A DNA stretch of 64,000 nt, taken from the NCBI RefSeq assembly GCF_014653785.1, contig NZ_BNAS01000002.1, positions 904,699-968,698 of the forward strand, in the 5' to 3' direction. Of the stretch, positions 8,203 to 16,081 are shown one piece after another. Source of the DNA: Promicromonospora soli (GTDB lineage Bacteria; Actinomycetota; Actinomycetes; Actinomycetales; Cellulomonadaceae). The notes beneath the pieces are model-generated. The model did no database searches. It was given only the letters and a program-made list of their open reading frames with translations, and was not told the origin of the DNA. Position 1 is the stretch's first letter. Each line of letters opens with the position of its first letter. The position numbers were made by a program, and so were the translations under genes.

Positions 8203-9291
8203 ATGCTGACCCTCGTGGAAGAAGCATTCGTACCGCTCCGCCAGGCCGTGTCGGCACTCCCCGCCTACGTTCCCGGCGCGCGCGCCGGTGCGGGTGCCCC
8301 GATGTGGAAGCTGTCGTCGAACGAGAACCCGTACTCCCCGCTGCCGTCGGTCCTCGCCGCTATCACGCGGGCCGCCGCCGAGGTGAACCGGTACCCCGAC
8401 ATGTACGCCGAAGAGCTCGTCGGGGCGCTCGCGGCGCACAGCGGGGTGGCCGTCGAGAACGTAGTGGTCGGCAACGGTTCCGTCGCGCTGCTGTCGCACG
8501 TCCTGAACGCGGTCGTGGAGCACGGGGACGAGATCGTGTTCCCGTGGCGCTCGTTCGAGGCCTACCCCATCGCGGCCGCGGTGTCCGGCGGCAACGCCGT
8601 GACCGTGCCGCTCGAGGAGGGCACGGGCCGCCTCGACCTGCCCGCGATGGCGGCCGCGATCACGCCGCGCACGCGCGTGGTGCTCGTCTGCTCGCCCAAC
8701 AACCCGACCGGCCCCGCAGTGCACGCGGGCGAGCTGGAGACGTTCCTGGCGGCAGTGCCGAAGGACGTCCTGGTGGTGCTGGACGAGGCGTACCTCGAGT
8801 TCGTGCGTGACCCGGAAGCACCGGACGGCATCGACGTGTTCAGGCGAAACCCGAACGTGATGCTGCTGCGCACCCTCTCCAAGGCGCACGGGCTGGCAGG
8901 GCTCCGCGTCGGCTACGCGATCGCCGAGCCGCGCCTCGCCGCCGGGATCCGCGCCGTGTCCACGCCGTTCGGCGTCTCGCACGTCGCGCAGGCCGCCGCC
9001 CTGGCGTCGCTGGAGCCGGCGACGCAGAGCCAGCTCATGGCCCAGGTCGAGGCACTGGTCGGCGAGCGCACCCGCGTCGTCGAGGGTTTGCGCGGCCAGG
9101 GCTGGGTGCTTGCGGAGACGCAGGCGAACTTCGTGTGGTTCGACCTGGGCGAGCAGACGCTGGAGCGCGCCGCCGAGGCGAAGGCGGCCGGCGTGCTGGT
9201 GCGCCCGTTCGCCGGTCACGGCATCCGCGTGAGCATCGGCGACCCCGAGGCGAACGACGCGTTCCTGAAGGTCGCGGCGTCCTGGCGCTGA
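8203..9291 (+). CDS. hisC: Histidinol-phosphate (or aromatic amino acid) aminotransferase
   Basis: A class I/II PLP aminotransferase of 362 residues with HisC landmarks: KLSSNENPYSPLPSV near the N-terminus, VVGNGSVALLSHVL, the VLVCSPNNPTGP loop, VVLDEAYLEF, and the PLP-lysine segment TLSKAHGLAGLRVGYA. HisC transfers an amino group to imidazole-acetol phosphate in histidine synthesis; closely related actinobacterial paralogs act on aromatic 2-oxo acids. No other his genes lie nearby, so the paralog role is possible. No strong ribosome site precedes ATG 8203, and GTG 8215 in the same frame is an alternative start. Confidence 0.88.
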   Translation: MLTLVEEAFVPLRQAVSALPAYVPGARAGAGAPMWKLSSNENPYSPLPSVLAAITRAAAEVNRYPDMYAEELVGALAAHSGVAVENVVVGNGSVALLSHVLNAVVEHGDEIVFPWRSFEAYPIAAAVSGGNAVTVPLEEGTGRLDLPAMAAAITPRTRVVLVCSPNNPTGPAVHAGELETFLAAVPKDVLVVLDEAYLEFVRDPEAPDGIDVFRRNPNVMLLRTLSKAHGLAGLRVGYAIAEPRLAAGIRAVSTPFGVSHVAQAAALASLEPATQSQLMAQVEALVGERTRVVEGLRGQGWVLAETQANFVWFDLGEQTLERAAEAKAAGVLVRPFAGHGIRVSIGDPEANDAFLKVAASWR

Positions 9292-9461
9292 CCGGCCCTG
9301 GCCCGGAACGGACCAGGCGACGGGCCGCCGGTCAGCGCTCCAGGCAGCGCGCGATGTGTGCCCGGGTCGCCGCGGCGGCCCGGGCGTTGCACCACCGCGC
9401 CGCCGTTGGTGGAATCCGACAAACGGTCCCGCGAGAGATTGGGTGACATCGCGGCAGACCT

Positions 9462-9509
9462 ACCTACGGAGCCGTAGCCTACGCTTGCGTAGGCTACGAG
9501 AGCGTAGGT
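9462..9509. promoter_or_regulatory. Nested palindrome upstream of the 2-oxo acid dehydrogenase operon
   Basis: An inner inverted repeat has 11-bp arms cgtagcctacg (9473-9483) and cgtaggctacg (9488-9498) around a 4-nt centre. It is framed by an outer pair acctacg (9462-9468) and cgtaggt (9503-9509). This gives four CCTACG/CGTAGG half-sites in 48 bp, which looks like a double operator for a dimeric repressor. It lies 115 bp before the E1 alpha start, in a 332-bp stretch (9292-9623) that otherwise shows no gene. The regulator is not identified. Confidence 0.6.
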
Positions 9510-9623
9510 TGCGGATCGGCCAAATTTGCGGCTGGACCCGTGCCAGGATGGAAAGGTCCCCGGAACGGGCCGGGCGTCTCCGCAACAGCGGGCGCCTCGC
9601 GTCCGCAGTTGAAGGAGGAGAGA

Positions 9624-10790
9624 GTGACTACCACCAACGGCTCCAACGAGGCGATCCCGACGTTGCAGCTACTCGATCCCCAAGGGAACCGCGCCACGAC
9701 GCGCGGTACCAAGGGTTATCGCGACCGCGCCGCTGCCCTGACCCCGGAAGACCTCCGTGGCATGTATCGCGACATGGTCCTGACTCGCCGCTTCGACGAA
9801 GAGGCGACGTCGCTCCAGCGGCAGGGTGAGCTTGCCCTGTACGCGCCCTCTCGTGGCCAGGAGGCCGCGCAGGTCGGCAGCGCCTACGCGCTGCGGCCGC
9901 AGGACTTCGTCTTCCCGTCGTACCGGGAGCACGGCGTGCTGCAGGTCCGCGGCGTGGACCCTGTCGACCGGCTGCGGTTCTTCCGCGGATCGGACCACGG
10001 CGGGTGGGACCCGAACGAGCACAACGCGGGCGTCTACTCCGTGGTCATCGGTGCGCACACCCTGCACGCCACCGGCTACGCCATGGGCGTCCAGCGGGAC
10101 GGCACCCCGCACGACAAGCGGGACGGCACCGCCGTGATCGCGTACTTCGGCGACGGTGCCACCTCGCAGGGCGACGTCAACGAGGCGATGGTGTTCGCCG
10201 CGGTGAACAACGCGCCAGTCGTGTTCTTCCTGCAGAACAACCAGTGGGCCATCTCCGAGCCCACCATCAGGCAGACGAAGATCCCGCTCTACCAGCGGGG
10301 CGCGGCGTTCGGCCTGCCCAGCCTTCGGGTCGACGGCAACGACGTGCTCGCCGTGTACGCCGCGACCCAGGAGGCGCTCGAGCGCGCCCGGATGGGCGAG
10401 GGCCCGAGCTTCATCGAGGCGTACACGTACCGGATGGGCGCCCACACGACGTCGGACGACCCGACCCGCTACCGCACCTCCGAGCAGGAGGAGGAGTGGC
10501 GAGGTCGCGATCCGATCGATCGCCTCGCCGCCTACCTGCGCGCCGAGGGCGAGCTCGACGAGGCCTTCGAGGCACAGGTCAAGGCAGCGGGGGACGAGAT
10601 CGGCGCCCACCTGCGCACCGGCGTCCGTGCGCTCGACGGCGGCGCGCCCGTCTCGACGTTCGACCATGTCTACGCCACCCCGCACGGCGTGGTCTCCGCC
10701 GAACGGGCCTGGTACGAGGCATACGAGGCCGGTGACCCGCCGGCCCAGCAGTACGCGATCGCGGAGACGACCCAGGGAGGCGCACGATGA
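9624..10790 (+). CDS. 2-oxo acid dehydrogenase E1 component, alpha subunit
   Basis: Thiamine-diphosphate-dependent alpha subunit of a pyruvate or branched-chain 2-oxo acid dehydrogenase. The ThDP motif GDGATSQGDVNEAM followed by the VFFLQNNQWAIS segment is at about residues 175-215, and the YRMGAHTTSDDPTRYR phosphorylation-loop region follows. The GTG at 9624 is chosen because an almost perfect ribosome site (aaggaggag, 9612-9620) precedes it; an ATG 28 codons upstream has none. The protein is 388 residues, normal for the family. The stop overlaps the E1 beta ATG by 4 bp (ATGA). Whether the substrate is pyruvate or branched-chain acids cannot be decided from motifs alone. Confidence 0.93.
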   Translation: MTTTNGSNEAIPTLQLLDPQGNRATTRGTKGYRDRAAALTPEDLRGMYRDMVLTRRFDEEATSLQRQGELALYAPSRGQEAAQVGSAYALRPQDFVFPSYREHGVLQVRGVDPVDRLRFFRGSDHGGWDPNEHNAGVYSVVIGAHTLHATGYAMGVQRDGTPHDKRDGTAVIAYFGDGATSQGDVNEAMVFAAVNNAPVVFFLQNNQWAISEPTIRQTKIPLYQRGAAFGLPSLRVDGNDVLAVYAATQEALERARMGEGPSFIEAYTYRMGAHTTSDDPTRYRTSEQEEEWRGRDPIDRLAAYLRAEGELDEAFEAQVKAAGDEIGAHLRTGVRALDGGAPVSTFDHVYATPHGVVSAERAWYEAYEAGDPPAQQYAIAETTQGGAR

Positions 10791-11830
10791 CAACCATGGC
10801 GGAGCGTACGCACACGACGTCCGGCAGCGCCCCGGAAGCGGCGTCGAGCACCAAGACCCTCACGCTCGGCAAGGCGGTCAACGAAGGCCTGCGTGCCGCG
10901 ATGCGGCACGACGACAAGGTCATGCTCATGGGCGAGGACATCGGCCCGCTGGGCGGCGTCTTCCGCGTGACCGACGGCCTGCAGGCGGAGTTCGGCGAGC
11001 AGCGGGTGGTGGACACGCCGCTGGCGGAGTCCGGCATCGTCGGCACCGCGATCGGCCTGGCGATGCGCGGCTACCGGCCGGTCTGCGAGATCCAGTTCGA
11101 CGGGTTCGTCTTCCCGGCGTTCAACCAGATCACCACGCAGCTCGCGAAGATGCACAACCGCACCCGCGGCGCGGTATCGGTGCCCGTCGTGATCCGCATC
11201 CCGTACGGCGGCGGTATCGGCGCGGTCGAGCACCACAGCGAGAGCCCGGAGGCGCTGTTCGCGCACACCGCCGGTCTTCGCGTGGTGTCGCCCAGCAGCC
11301 CGCAGGACGCGTACACGATGATCCAGGAGGCCATCGCCTGCCCGGACCCCGTGGTGTTCTTCGAGCCCAAGGGCCGCTACTGGACCAAGGGGCCGGTCGA
11401 CCTGGACGCGCCCGTCGGGTCGGCCACGCTCAACTCGGCCCACGTGGTCCGGGCCGGCACCGACGTCACGCTCGTCGCGTACGGCCCCTCCGTCGAGACC
11501 GCGGTCAAGACCGCCGACGCGCTCGCGGCCGAGGGCCGCTCCGCCGAGGTGCTCGACCTGCGCGCCGTCTCGCCGATCGACACCGCCGCCGTCGTGGCGA
11601 GCGTCCGCAAGACCGGGCGTTGCATAGTCATCCACGAGGCGCCGGTGTTCTTCGGGGCCGGCGCCGAGATCGCGGCCCGGGTCACCGAGGAGTGCTTCTA
11701 CGCGCTCGAGGCGCCCGTGCTCCGTGTGGGCGGCTTCCACACCCCGTACCCGGTCGCGAAGCACGAACGCGAGTATCTGCCGAGCGTGGACCGTGTGCTC
11801 GACGCCGTCGACCGTGCCTTCGCGCACTGA
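10787..11830 (+). CDS. 2-oxo acid dehydrogenase E1 component, beta subunit
   Basis: The 347-residue beta subunit pairs with the preceding alpha subunit to form the ThDP-binding E1 heterotetramer. Family blocks are visible in order: VMLMGEDIGPLGGVFRVTDGL, TPLAESGIVGTAIGLAMRGYRPVCEIQF, RIPYGGGIGAVEHHSESPEALFAHTAGLRVV and the C-terminal transketolase domain (VVRAGTDVTLVAYG ... VLDLRAVSPID). Translation is coupled to E1 alpha by ATGA. A 24-residue Ser/Thr/Ala-rich N-terminal extension precedes the conserved start. E2 follows 18 bp downstream. Confidence 0.94.
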   Translation: MTTMAERTHTTSGSAPEAASSTKTLTLGKAVNEGLRAAMRHDDKVMLMGEDIGPLGGVFRVTDGLQAEFGEQRVVDTPLAESGIVGTAIGLAMRGYRPVCEIQFDGFVFPAFNQITTQLAKMHNRTRGAVSVPVVIRIPYGGGIGAVEHHSESPEALFAHTAGLRVVSPSSPQDAYTMIQEAIACPDPVVFFEPKGRYWTKGPVDLDAPVGSATLNSAHVVRAGTDVTLVAYGPSVETAVKTADALAAEGRSAEVLDLRAVSPIDTAAVVASVRKTGRCIVIHEAPVFFGAGAEIAARVTEECFYALEAPVLRVGGFHTPYPVAKHEREYLPSVDRVLDAVDRAFAH

Positions 11831-11848
11831 CCCAGGAGTGAACCGAGA

Positions 11849-13315
11849 GTGAGCTCGAACAAGCAGAGGTTCCCGCTCCCCGACGTCGGAGAGGGCCTCA
11901 CCGAGGCCGAGATCGTCGAGTGGCGGGTCGCCGTGGGCGACGCCGTCGAGGTGAACCAGACGATCGTCGAGATCGAGACGGCGAAGTCGCTGGTCGACCT
12001 CCCGTCGCCCTGGACAGGGACAGTGTCAGCGCTGCTCGTGGAGTCGGGCACCACCGTCGACGTCGGCACCCCGATCATCGAGATCGAGGTGCCCGGCGTC
12101 GGCGGTGCCCCCGCCGGGCCGACCTCGAACGGCGCCGTCTCGGAAGCGGGTGACGGTTCCAGCGGTGTCGCCCCGCCCGATGGTGCTCAGGACGAGGGCT
12201 CCGGGTCGGTGCTCGTCGGCTACGGCACTGCCGAGGCGACTGCGAGCGGACGGCGCCGGCGCCACCAGGCGGTTCCGGCCGCGTCGGCGCCTCCGGCCGC
12301 GCCGATCGCTACCAGGGCGCCCGAGGCGCCTGCCCCGGTGGCGGCTCCCGCACGGCCTGCGCCCGCCCCCGCGGCTCCGCCGTCGGACACCGGGACCACG
12401 ACGGCCGTGCGAGCGCGTGTGCTCGCGAAGCCGCCGGTCCGCAAGCTGGCCAAGGACCTGGGGGTGGACCTGGCGGGCGTGCACGCGTCGGGCCCGGGCG
12501 GCATCGTGACGCGCGAGGACGTGGTCTCCCACGCCGAGCGCTCGTCGGTGCAGACGCTGACGAACTACGCGGACGACGAGCCGTGGCTCGCCTCGGGCGC
12601 GGTCTCGCCGGACGGCCGCCAGACGCGTGTCCCGGTGAAGTCGGTGCGCAAGCGCACCGCTGAGGCCGTGGTGGCCAGTGCCTTCACAGCTCCGCACGTG
12701 ACCGTGTTCCGCACGGTGGACGTCACCAAGACGATGAAGCTGGTGGCGACGCTCAAGGAGGACCGCGACTTCGCGGACGTCCGCGTGACGCCGCTGCTGC
12801 TCGCGGCCAAGGCGGTGCTGCTCGCGGTGAAGCGGCACCCGCAGATCAACGCCTCCTGGGACGACCCGGCGCAGGAGATCGTCTACAAGCACTACGTGAA
12901 CCTGGGGATCGCCGCGGCGACGCCGCGTGGGCTCGTGGTGCCGAACATCAAGGACGCGCACACGCTCGACCTGCTCGGACTCGCGAAGGCGATCGCCGGG
13001 CTGACGGCGACCGCGCGGGCCGGGCGTACCTCGCCCACCGACATGTCGAACGGCACGATCACGATCACGAACGTGGGCGTCTTCGGCATCGACACGGGCA
13101 CGCCCATCCTCAACCCGGGGGAGGCCGGGATCCTCGCCTTCGGCGCCATCAGCAAGAAGCCCTGGGTGCACAAGGGCAAGGTGAAGCCGCGGTGGGTCAC
13201 GCAGCTCGGCTTCAGCTTCGACCACCGGCTGGCCGACGGCGAGCTGGGGTCACGGTTCCTGTCCGACGTCGCGCGTGTGCTCGAGGAGCCGGCGCACGGG
13301 CTGGTGTGGAGCTGA
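11849..13315 (+). CDS. Dihydrolipoamide acyltransferase E2 component
   Basis: E2 of the 2-oxo acid dehydrogenase complex, 488 residues. It has one N-terminal lipoyl domain (VEIETAKSLVDLPSPWTG, lipoyl-lysine about residue 43), an Ala/Pro-rich flexible linker at about 100-190, a peripheral-subunit-binding domain (KPPVRKLAKDLGVDLAGVHASGPGGIVTREDV) and the C-terminal catalytic core ending in SFDHRLADGELGSRF, which carries the catalytic His and Asp of the HR-x-x-DG motif. GTG start at 11849. No E3 (lipoamide dehydrogenase) gene is in the operon, so E3 must be encoded elsewhere. Confidence 0.94.
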   Translation: MSSNKQRFPLPDVGEGLTEAEIVEWRVAVGDAVEVNQTIVEIETAKSLVDLPSPWTGTVSALLVESGTTVDVGTPIIEIEVPGVGGAPAGPTSNGAVSEAGDGSSGVAPPDGAQDEGSGSVLVGYGTAEATASGRRRRHQAVPAASAPPAAPIATRAPEAPAPVAAPARPAPAPAAPPSDTGTTTAVRARVLAKPPVRKLAKDLGVDLAGVHASGPGGIVTREDVVSHAERSSVQTLTNYADDEPWLASGAVSPDGRQTRVPVKSVRKRTAEAVVASAFTAPHVTVFRTVDVTKTMKLVATLKEDRDFADVRVTPLLLAAKAVLLAVKRHPQINASWDDPAQEIVYKHYVNLGIAAATPRGLVVPNIKDAHTLDLLGLAKAIAGLTATARAGRTSPTDMSNGTITITNVGVFGIDTGTPILNPGEAGILAFGAISKKPWVHKGKVKPRWVTQLGFSFDHRLADGELGSRFLSDVARVLEEPAHGLVWS

Positions 13316-13318
13316 CTC

Positions 13319-13377
13319 GTCAGACCCCCGCACGACGTGTCAGACCCCCAGGTCACCGAGTGACCTGGGGGTCTGAC
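13319..13377 (+). terminator. Strong hairpin after the 2-oxo acid dehydrogenase operon
   Basis: Perfect 18-bp arms at 13339-13356 and 13360-13377 with a 3-nt loop. The left arm begins with gtcagaccccc, and the same 11 bases also occur directly repeated at 13319-13329, so an alternative pairing with the right arm is possible. It lies 4 bp after the E2 stop. The convergent WhiB gene ends at 13517, so the hairpin may also stop leftward transcription. Confidence 0.8.
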
Positions 13378-13516
13378 GCATAGAACGACCGGGGCAGTGC
13401 GCCGGTCCGGATCGGTCTGGGAGATCCGCGGTGTGGACCTGCGCACTGCTCCGGCATCTCACGGCGGCTGGACTCGGCCGCCGTGCCTCGGGCAACGTCT
13501 GGTGGTCACGTGGCTG

Positions 13517-13798
13517 TCAGGCCACGCGCATGCCCCCGATCGACCGCGGCCGTCCACGACGACGCTTGCGGCTCCGTACGGTGCCGTCCACGACGATCTC
13601 GCCGCCCCAGACACCCCATGGCTCGCGGCGGGCGAGCGCGCCCGCCAGACACTGCGCCTTGAGCGGGCAGACGGCGCACGCGCGCTTCGCTTCTTCAAGG
13701 TCCGCAGGATGTTCCGCGAACCAGAGCTCGGGCTGTTCCGAGCACGGCACGGAGTCGTCGGTCTCGGTGATGATGTTCGCGAGGTCCACACTGGTCAC
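13517..13798 (-). CDS. WhiB-family regulator, WhiB7-like
   Basis: A Fe-S-binding WhiB protein: a lone Cys (DSVPCSEQ), then C-x2-C-x5-C in CAVCPLKAQC, the turn EPWGVWGGE, and a basic tail with an AT-hook-like RGRPR. The AT-hook tail is characteristic of WhiB7, which works with the primary sigma factor to switch on intrinsic antibiotic resistance. The GTG at 13798 (VTSVDLANI) gives a normal 93-residue length; an ATG 21 codons upstream would add a non-family extension. No recognisable whiB7 leader attenuator was identified. It is divergent from the CopD-CtaG gene with about 157 bp between starts. Confidence 0.87.
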   Translation of the reverse strand: MTSVDLANIITETDDSVPCSEQPELWFAEHPADLEEAKRACAVCPLKAQCLAGALARREPWGVWGGEIVVDGTVRSRKRRRGRPRSIGGMRVA

Positions 13799-13955
13799 AA
13801 CGCAGAAGAGGGCTAAAGGGTTGGGTTTGGTGCACAATCTGGCCGAACTTTTCCTGAACATCGTCGGAATGCCAGGTTTCGGGCGCCTCGCGGCGTGGTC
13901 AGCCGCACATCTGCGTACGGTCAGGACCGCAGCGCAGCGCGCCTAGGCTTGACGC

Positions 13956-15983
13956 GTGACGACCAGCAGAACTGCCCGGACGAGCACTGCGAGCGGCCCC
14001 GCGAGCCCCTCCTGGCTCGTCGCGGCGCTGCCCGCCGCGGCTCTGGTGGCGCTGGCCGCCCTCTTCGCGGCGGGCGCGTTCTCCGGTGCGTTCACCGCGT
14101 TCGCCAGCTTCACGGACCCGGGCGTCGTCGTGCGCTGGGGCATGCCCGTCGCGACGGTGACCACCGAGCTGGCCCTCGCGGTGACCATGGGCTCGCTCGC
14201 GCTGGCGGCCTGCGTCCTGCCGCGCGGGCCGCTGGTGGACCGGGCCCTCGGGGTCGCGGGCGTCTCCGCCGGGGTGTGGACCCTGGCGGCGCTGGTGCAG
14301 CTCGTACTGCGCTTCTCGTGGTCCACTTACCTGCCCCTGGACGCGCCGACGTTCGGGCCGGCGCTGATGGAGTACGTCTCGACCATCGCCGTCGGCCGCA
14401 CGTACCTGGCGATAGTGATCGTGGCCGCTCTGACGGCGGCCGTCGCGCTGCTGGTGCGCGGCCCGGTGGGCGCCCTGTGCACCATCGCGCTGCCGCTCGT
14501 CGCGCTCGGCATGCAGTCCTCGACCGGCCACGCAGCCGGCGCCTCCAGCCACGACCTCGCGGTCTCCGCCCTGTTCCTGCACCTCGGCGGCGCGGCCCTC
14601 TGGATCGGCGGGCTGGGCGCCATCGTCCTCGTCGGCCTGCGGTACGCCGCGACCGCCGACGTGATCCGGCGGTACTCCGGGATCGCCCTCTGGTGCTTCG
14701 CAGCGGTAGCGGTCTCCGGCCTGGTCAGCGCATGGATCCGGATCGGCTCGCTCGACGGGCTGAGCACCGACTACGGGATCCTGCTGGTGGCGAAGGCAGC
14801 GCTGCTGGTAGTCCTCGGCAGCCTGGGCTGGCTGCACCGCAGCACGGTCGTCGCCCGCCTCTCCGCCGGCACCGCCACGAGGAACGAGGCGGTGGGGCTG
14901 TTCTGGCGGCTCGCCGCGGTGGAGATCGGGGTGATGGGTGCGGTGTCGGGCGTTGCGGTCGCCCTGGGCTCCACGGCACCCCCCGTGCCTGACGAAGCGA
15001 TCGCCGACGCCACTCCCGCCGAGATCGTCACCGGCCACCCGCTGCCGCCCGAACCCACCGTGCTGCGCTGGCTCACCGAGTTCCAGTGGGACGTCATAGT
15101 CGCCTTCGCGTGCGCGGCCGCCGTCATCGTGTACGTCCGATGGGCGCTGCGCCTGCGGCGTCGGGGGGACGCCTGGCCCGTGGGCCGCACCATCTCCTGG
15201 TGCCTCGGCATCCTGGTCCTCTTCTGGGCCACGAGCGGCGGGGCGGCCGCCTACGGGCACGTCCTGTTCAGCGCGCACATGGTGCAGCACATGGTCCTGG
15301 CGATGGTCGTGCCGCTGTTCCTCGTGCTGGCCGCGCCGGTCACGCTGCTCGCGCGAGCGGTCCCGGCGCGCAAGGACGACTCGCGCGGCCCCCGCGAGTG
15401 GGTCCTGCTGCTGGTCCACTCCGCCCTGGGCCGGTTCATGGCGAACCCGGTCGTGGCCGCCGTCCTGTTCGCGGGCGGGATGGTCGTCTTCTACTTCACG
15501 CCCCTGTTCGAGCTGGCGCTGACCACTTACGCGGGCCACCTGTGGATGATCGCCCACTTCACGCTCGTGGGATACCTCTTCGCGAACGCGCTGGTCGGCG
15601 TCGACCCCGGGCCGTCCCGCCCCGGGTACCCGCTGCGGCTCGTGCTGCTGTTCGCCACGATGGCGTTCCACGCGTTCTTCGGCGTCACGCTGACCTCGGG
15701 CACCGCGCTGCTCGTGCCCGACTGGTTCGGGCTCATGGGCCGCCCGTGGGGCCCTAGCGCCATCGAGGACCAGCAGAAGGGCGGCGCAGTCGCCTGGGGC
15801 ATCGGCGAGCTGCCGACCCTGCTGCTCGCCATCGGCGTCGCGATCTCCTGGACGCGGTCCGACGAGCGCGAGGCCAGGCGGAGCGACCGCAAGGCGGAGC
15901 GCGACGGCGACGCCGAGCTCGAGGCGTACAACAAGATGCTGGCCGAAAAGGCGGACCAGGCGGCAAAACGCGGCGAGGGCTGA
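13956..15983 (+). CDS. CopD/CtaG fusion: copper-resistance and cytochrome oxidase assembly membrane protein
   Basis: A 675-residue multi-pass membrane protein made of two fused domains. The N-terminal half is a CopD-like copper-export or import domain (about residues 20-340), with HAAGASSHDLAVSALFLHLGGAALWIGG carrying its histidines. The C-terminal half (about 375-650) is a caa3_CtaG domain with FSAHMVQHMVLAM, WMIAHFTLVGYLFANAL and AFHAFFGVTL histidine blocks. This fusion is common in actinobacteria and links copper handling to cytochrome c oxidase assembly. GTG start at 13956; the tail is charged and cytoplasmic (RSDEREARRSDRKAERDGD). Confidence 0.9.
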   Translation: MTTSRTARTSTASGPASPSWLVAALPAAALVALAALFAAGAFSGAFTAFASFTDPGVVVRWGMPVATVTTELALAVTMGSLALAACVLPRGPLVDRALGVAGVSAGVWTLAALVQLVLRFSWSTYLPLDAPTFGPALMEYVSTIAVGRTYLAIVIVAALTAAVALLVRGPVGALCTIALPLVALGMQSSTGHAAGASSHDLAVSALFLHLGGAALWIGGLGAIVLVGLRYAATADVIRRYSGIALWCFAAVAVSGLVSAWIRIGSLDGLSTDYGILLVAKAALLVVLGSLGWLHRSTVVARLSAGTATRNEAVGLFWRLAAVEIGVMGAVSGVAVALGSTAPPVPDEAIADATPAEIVTGHPLPPEPTVLRWLTEFQWDVIVAFACAAAVIVYVRWALRLRRRGDAWPVGRTISWCLGILVLFWATSGGAAAYGHVLFSAHMVQHMVLAMVVPLFLVLAAPVTLLARAVPARKDDSRGPREWVLLLVHSALGRFMANPVVAAVLFAGGMVVFYFTPLFELALTTYAGHLWMIAHFTLVGYLFANALVGVDPGPSRPGYPLRLVLLFATMAFHAFFGVTLTSGTALLVPDWFGLMGRPWGPSAIEDQQKGGAVAWGIGELPTLLLAIGVAISWTRSDEREARRSDRKAERDGDAELEAYNKMLAEKADQAAKRGEG

Positions 15984-15992
15984 CGGGCCCCT

Positions 15993-16055
15993 GGTTGTGG
16001 GCGGGATCATTGCGCCTAAAACGGTCTCGTAGCCGTAAAAATCGCGCCCACAACC
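15993..16055 (+). terminator. Inverted repeat after CopD/CtaG gene
   Basis: Arms ggttgtgggcg (15993-16003) and cgcccacaacc (16045-16055) are perfect over 11 bp, with three further pairs beyond one mismatch. The loop of about 40 nt is unusually AT-rich for this genome. It ends 27 bp before the S9 peptidase start. It could be a terminator or a regulatory element for the next gene. Confidence 0.45.
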
Positions 16056-16081
16056 CGGGGCGCACGTGATAGACGTGTCGC

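Noticed and set aside
13899..16010. Open frame of 703 codons antisense to CopD/CtaG
   Set aside because: Low-complexity Arg/Gln/Asp composition with no domain; the sense strand encodes a clear membrane fusion protein.
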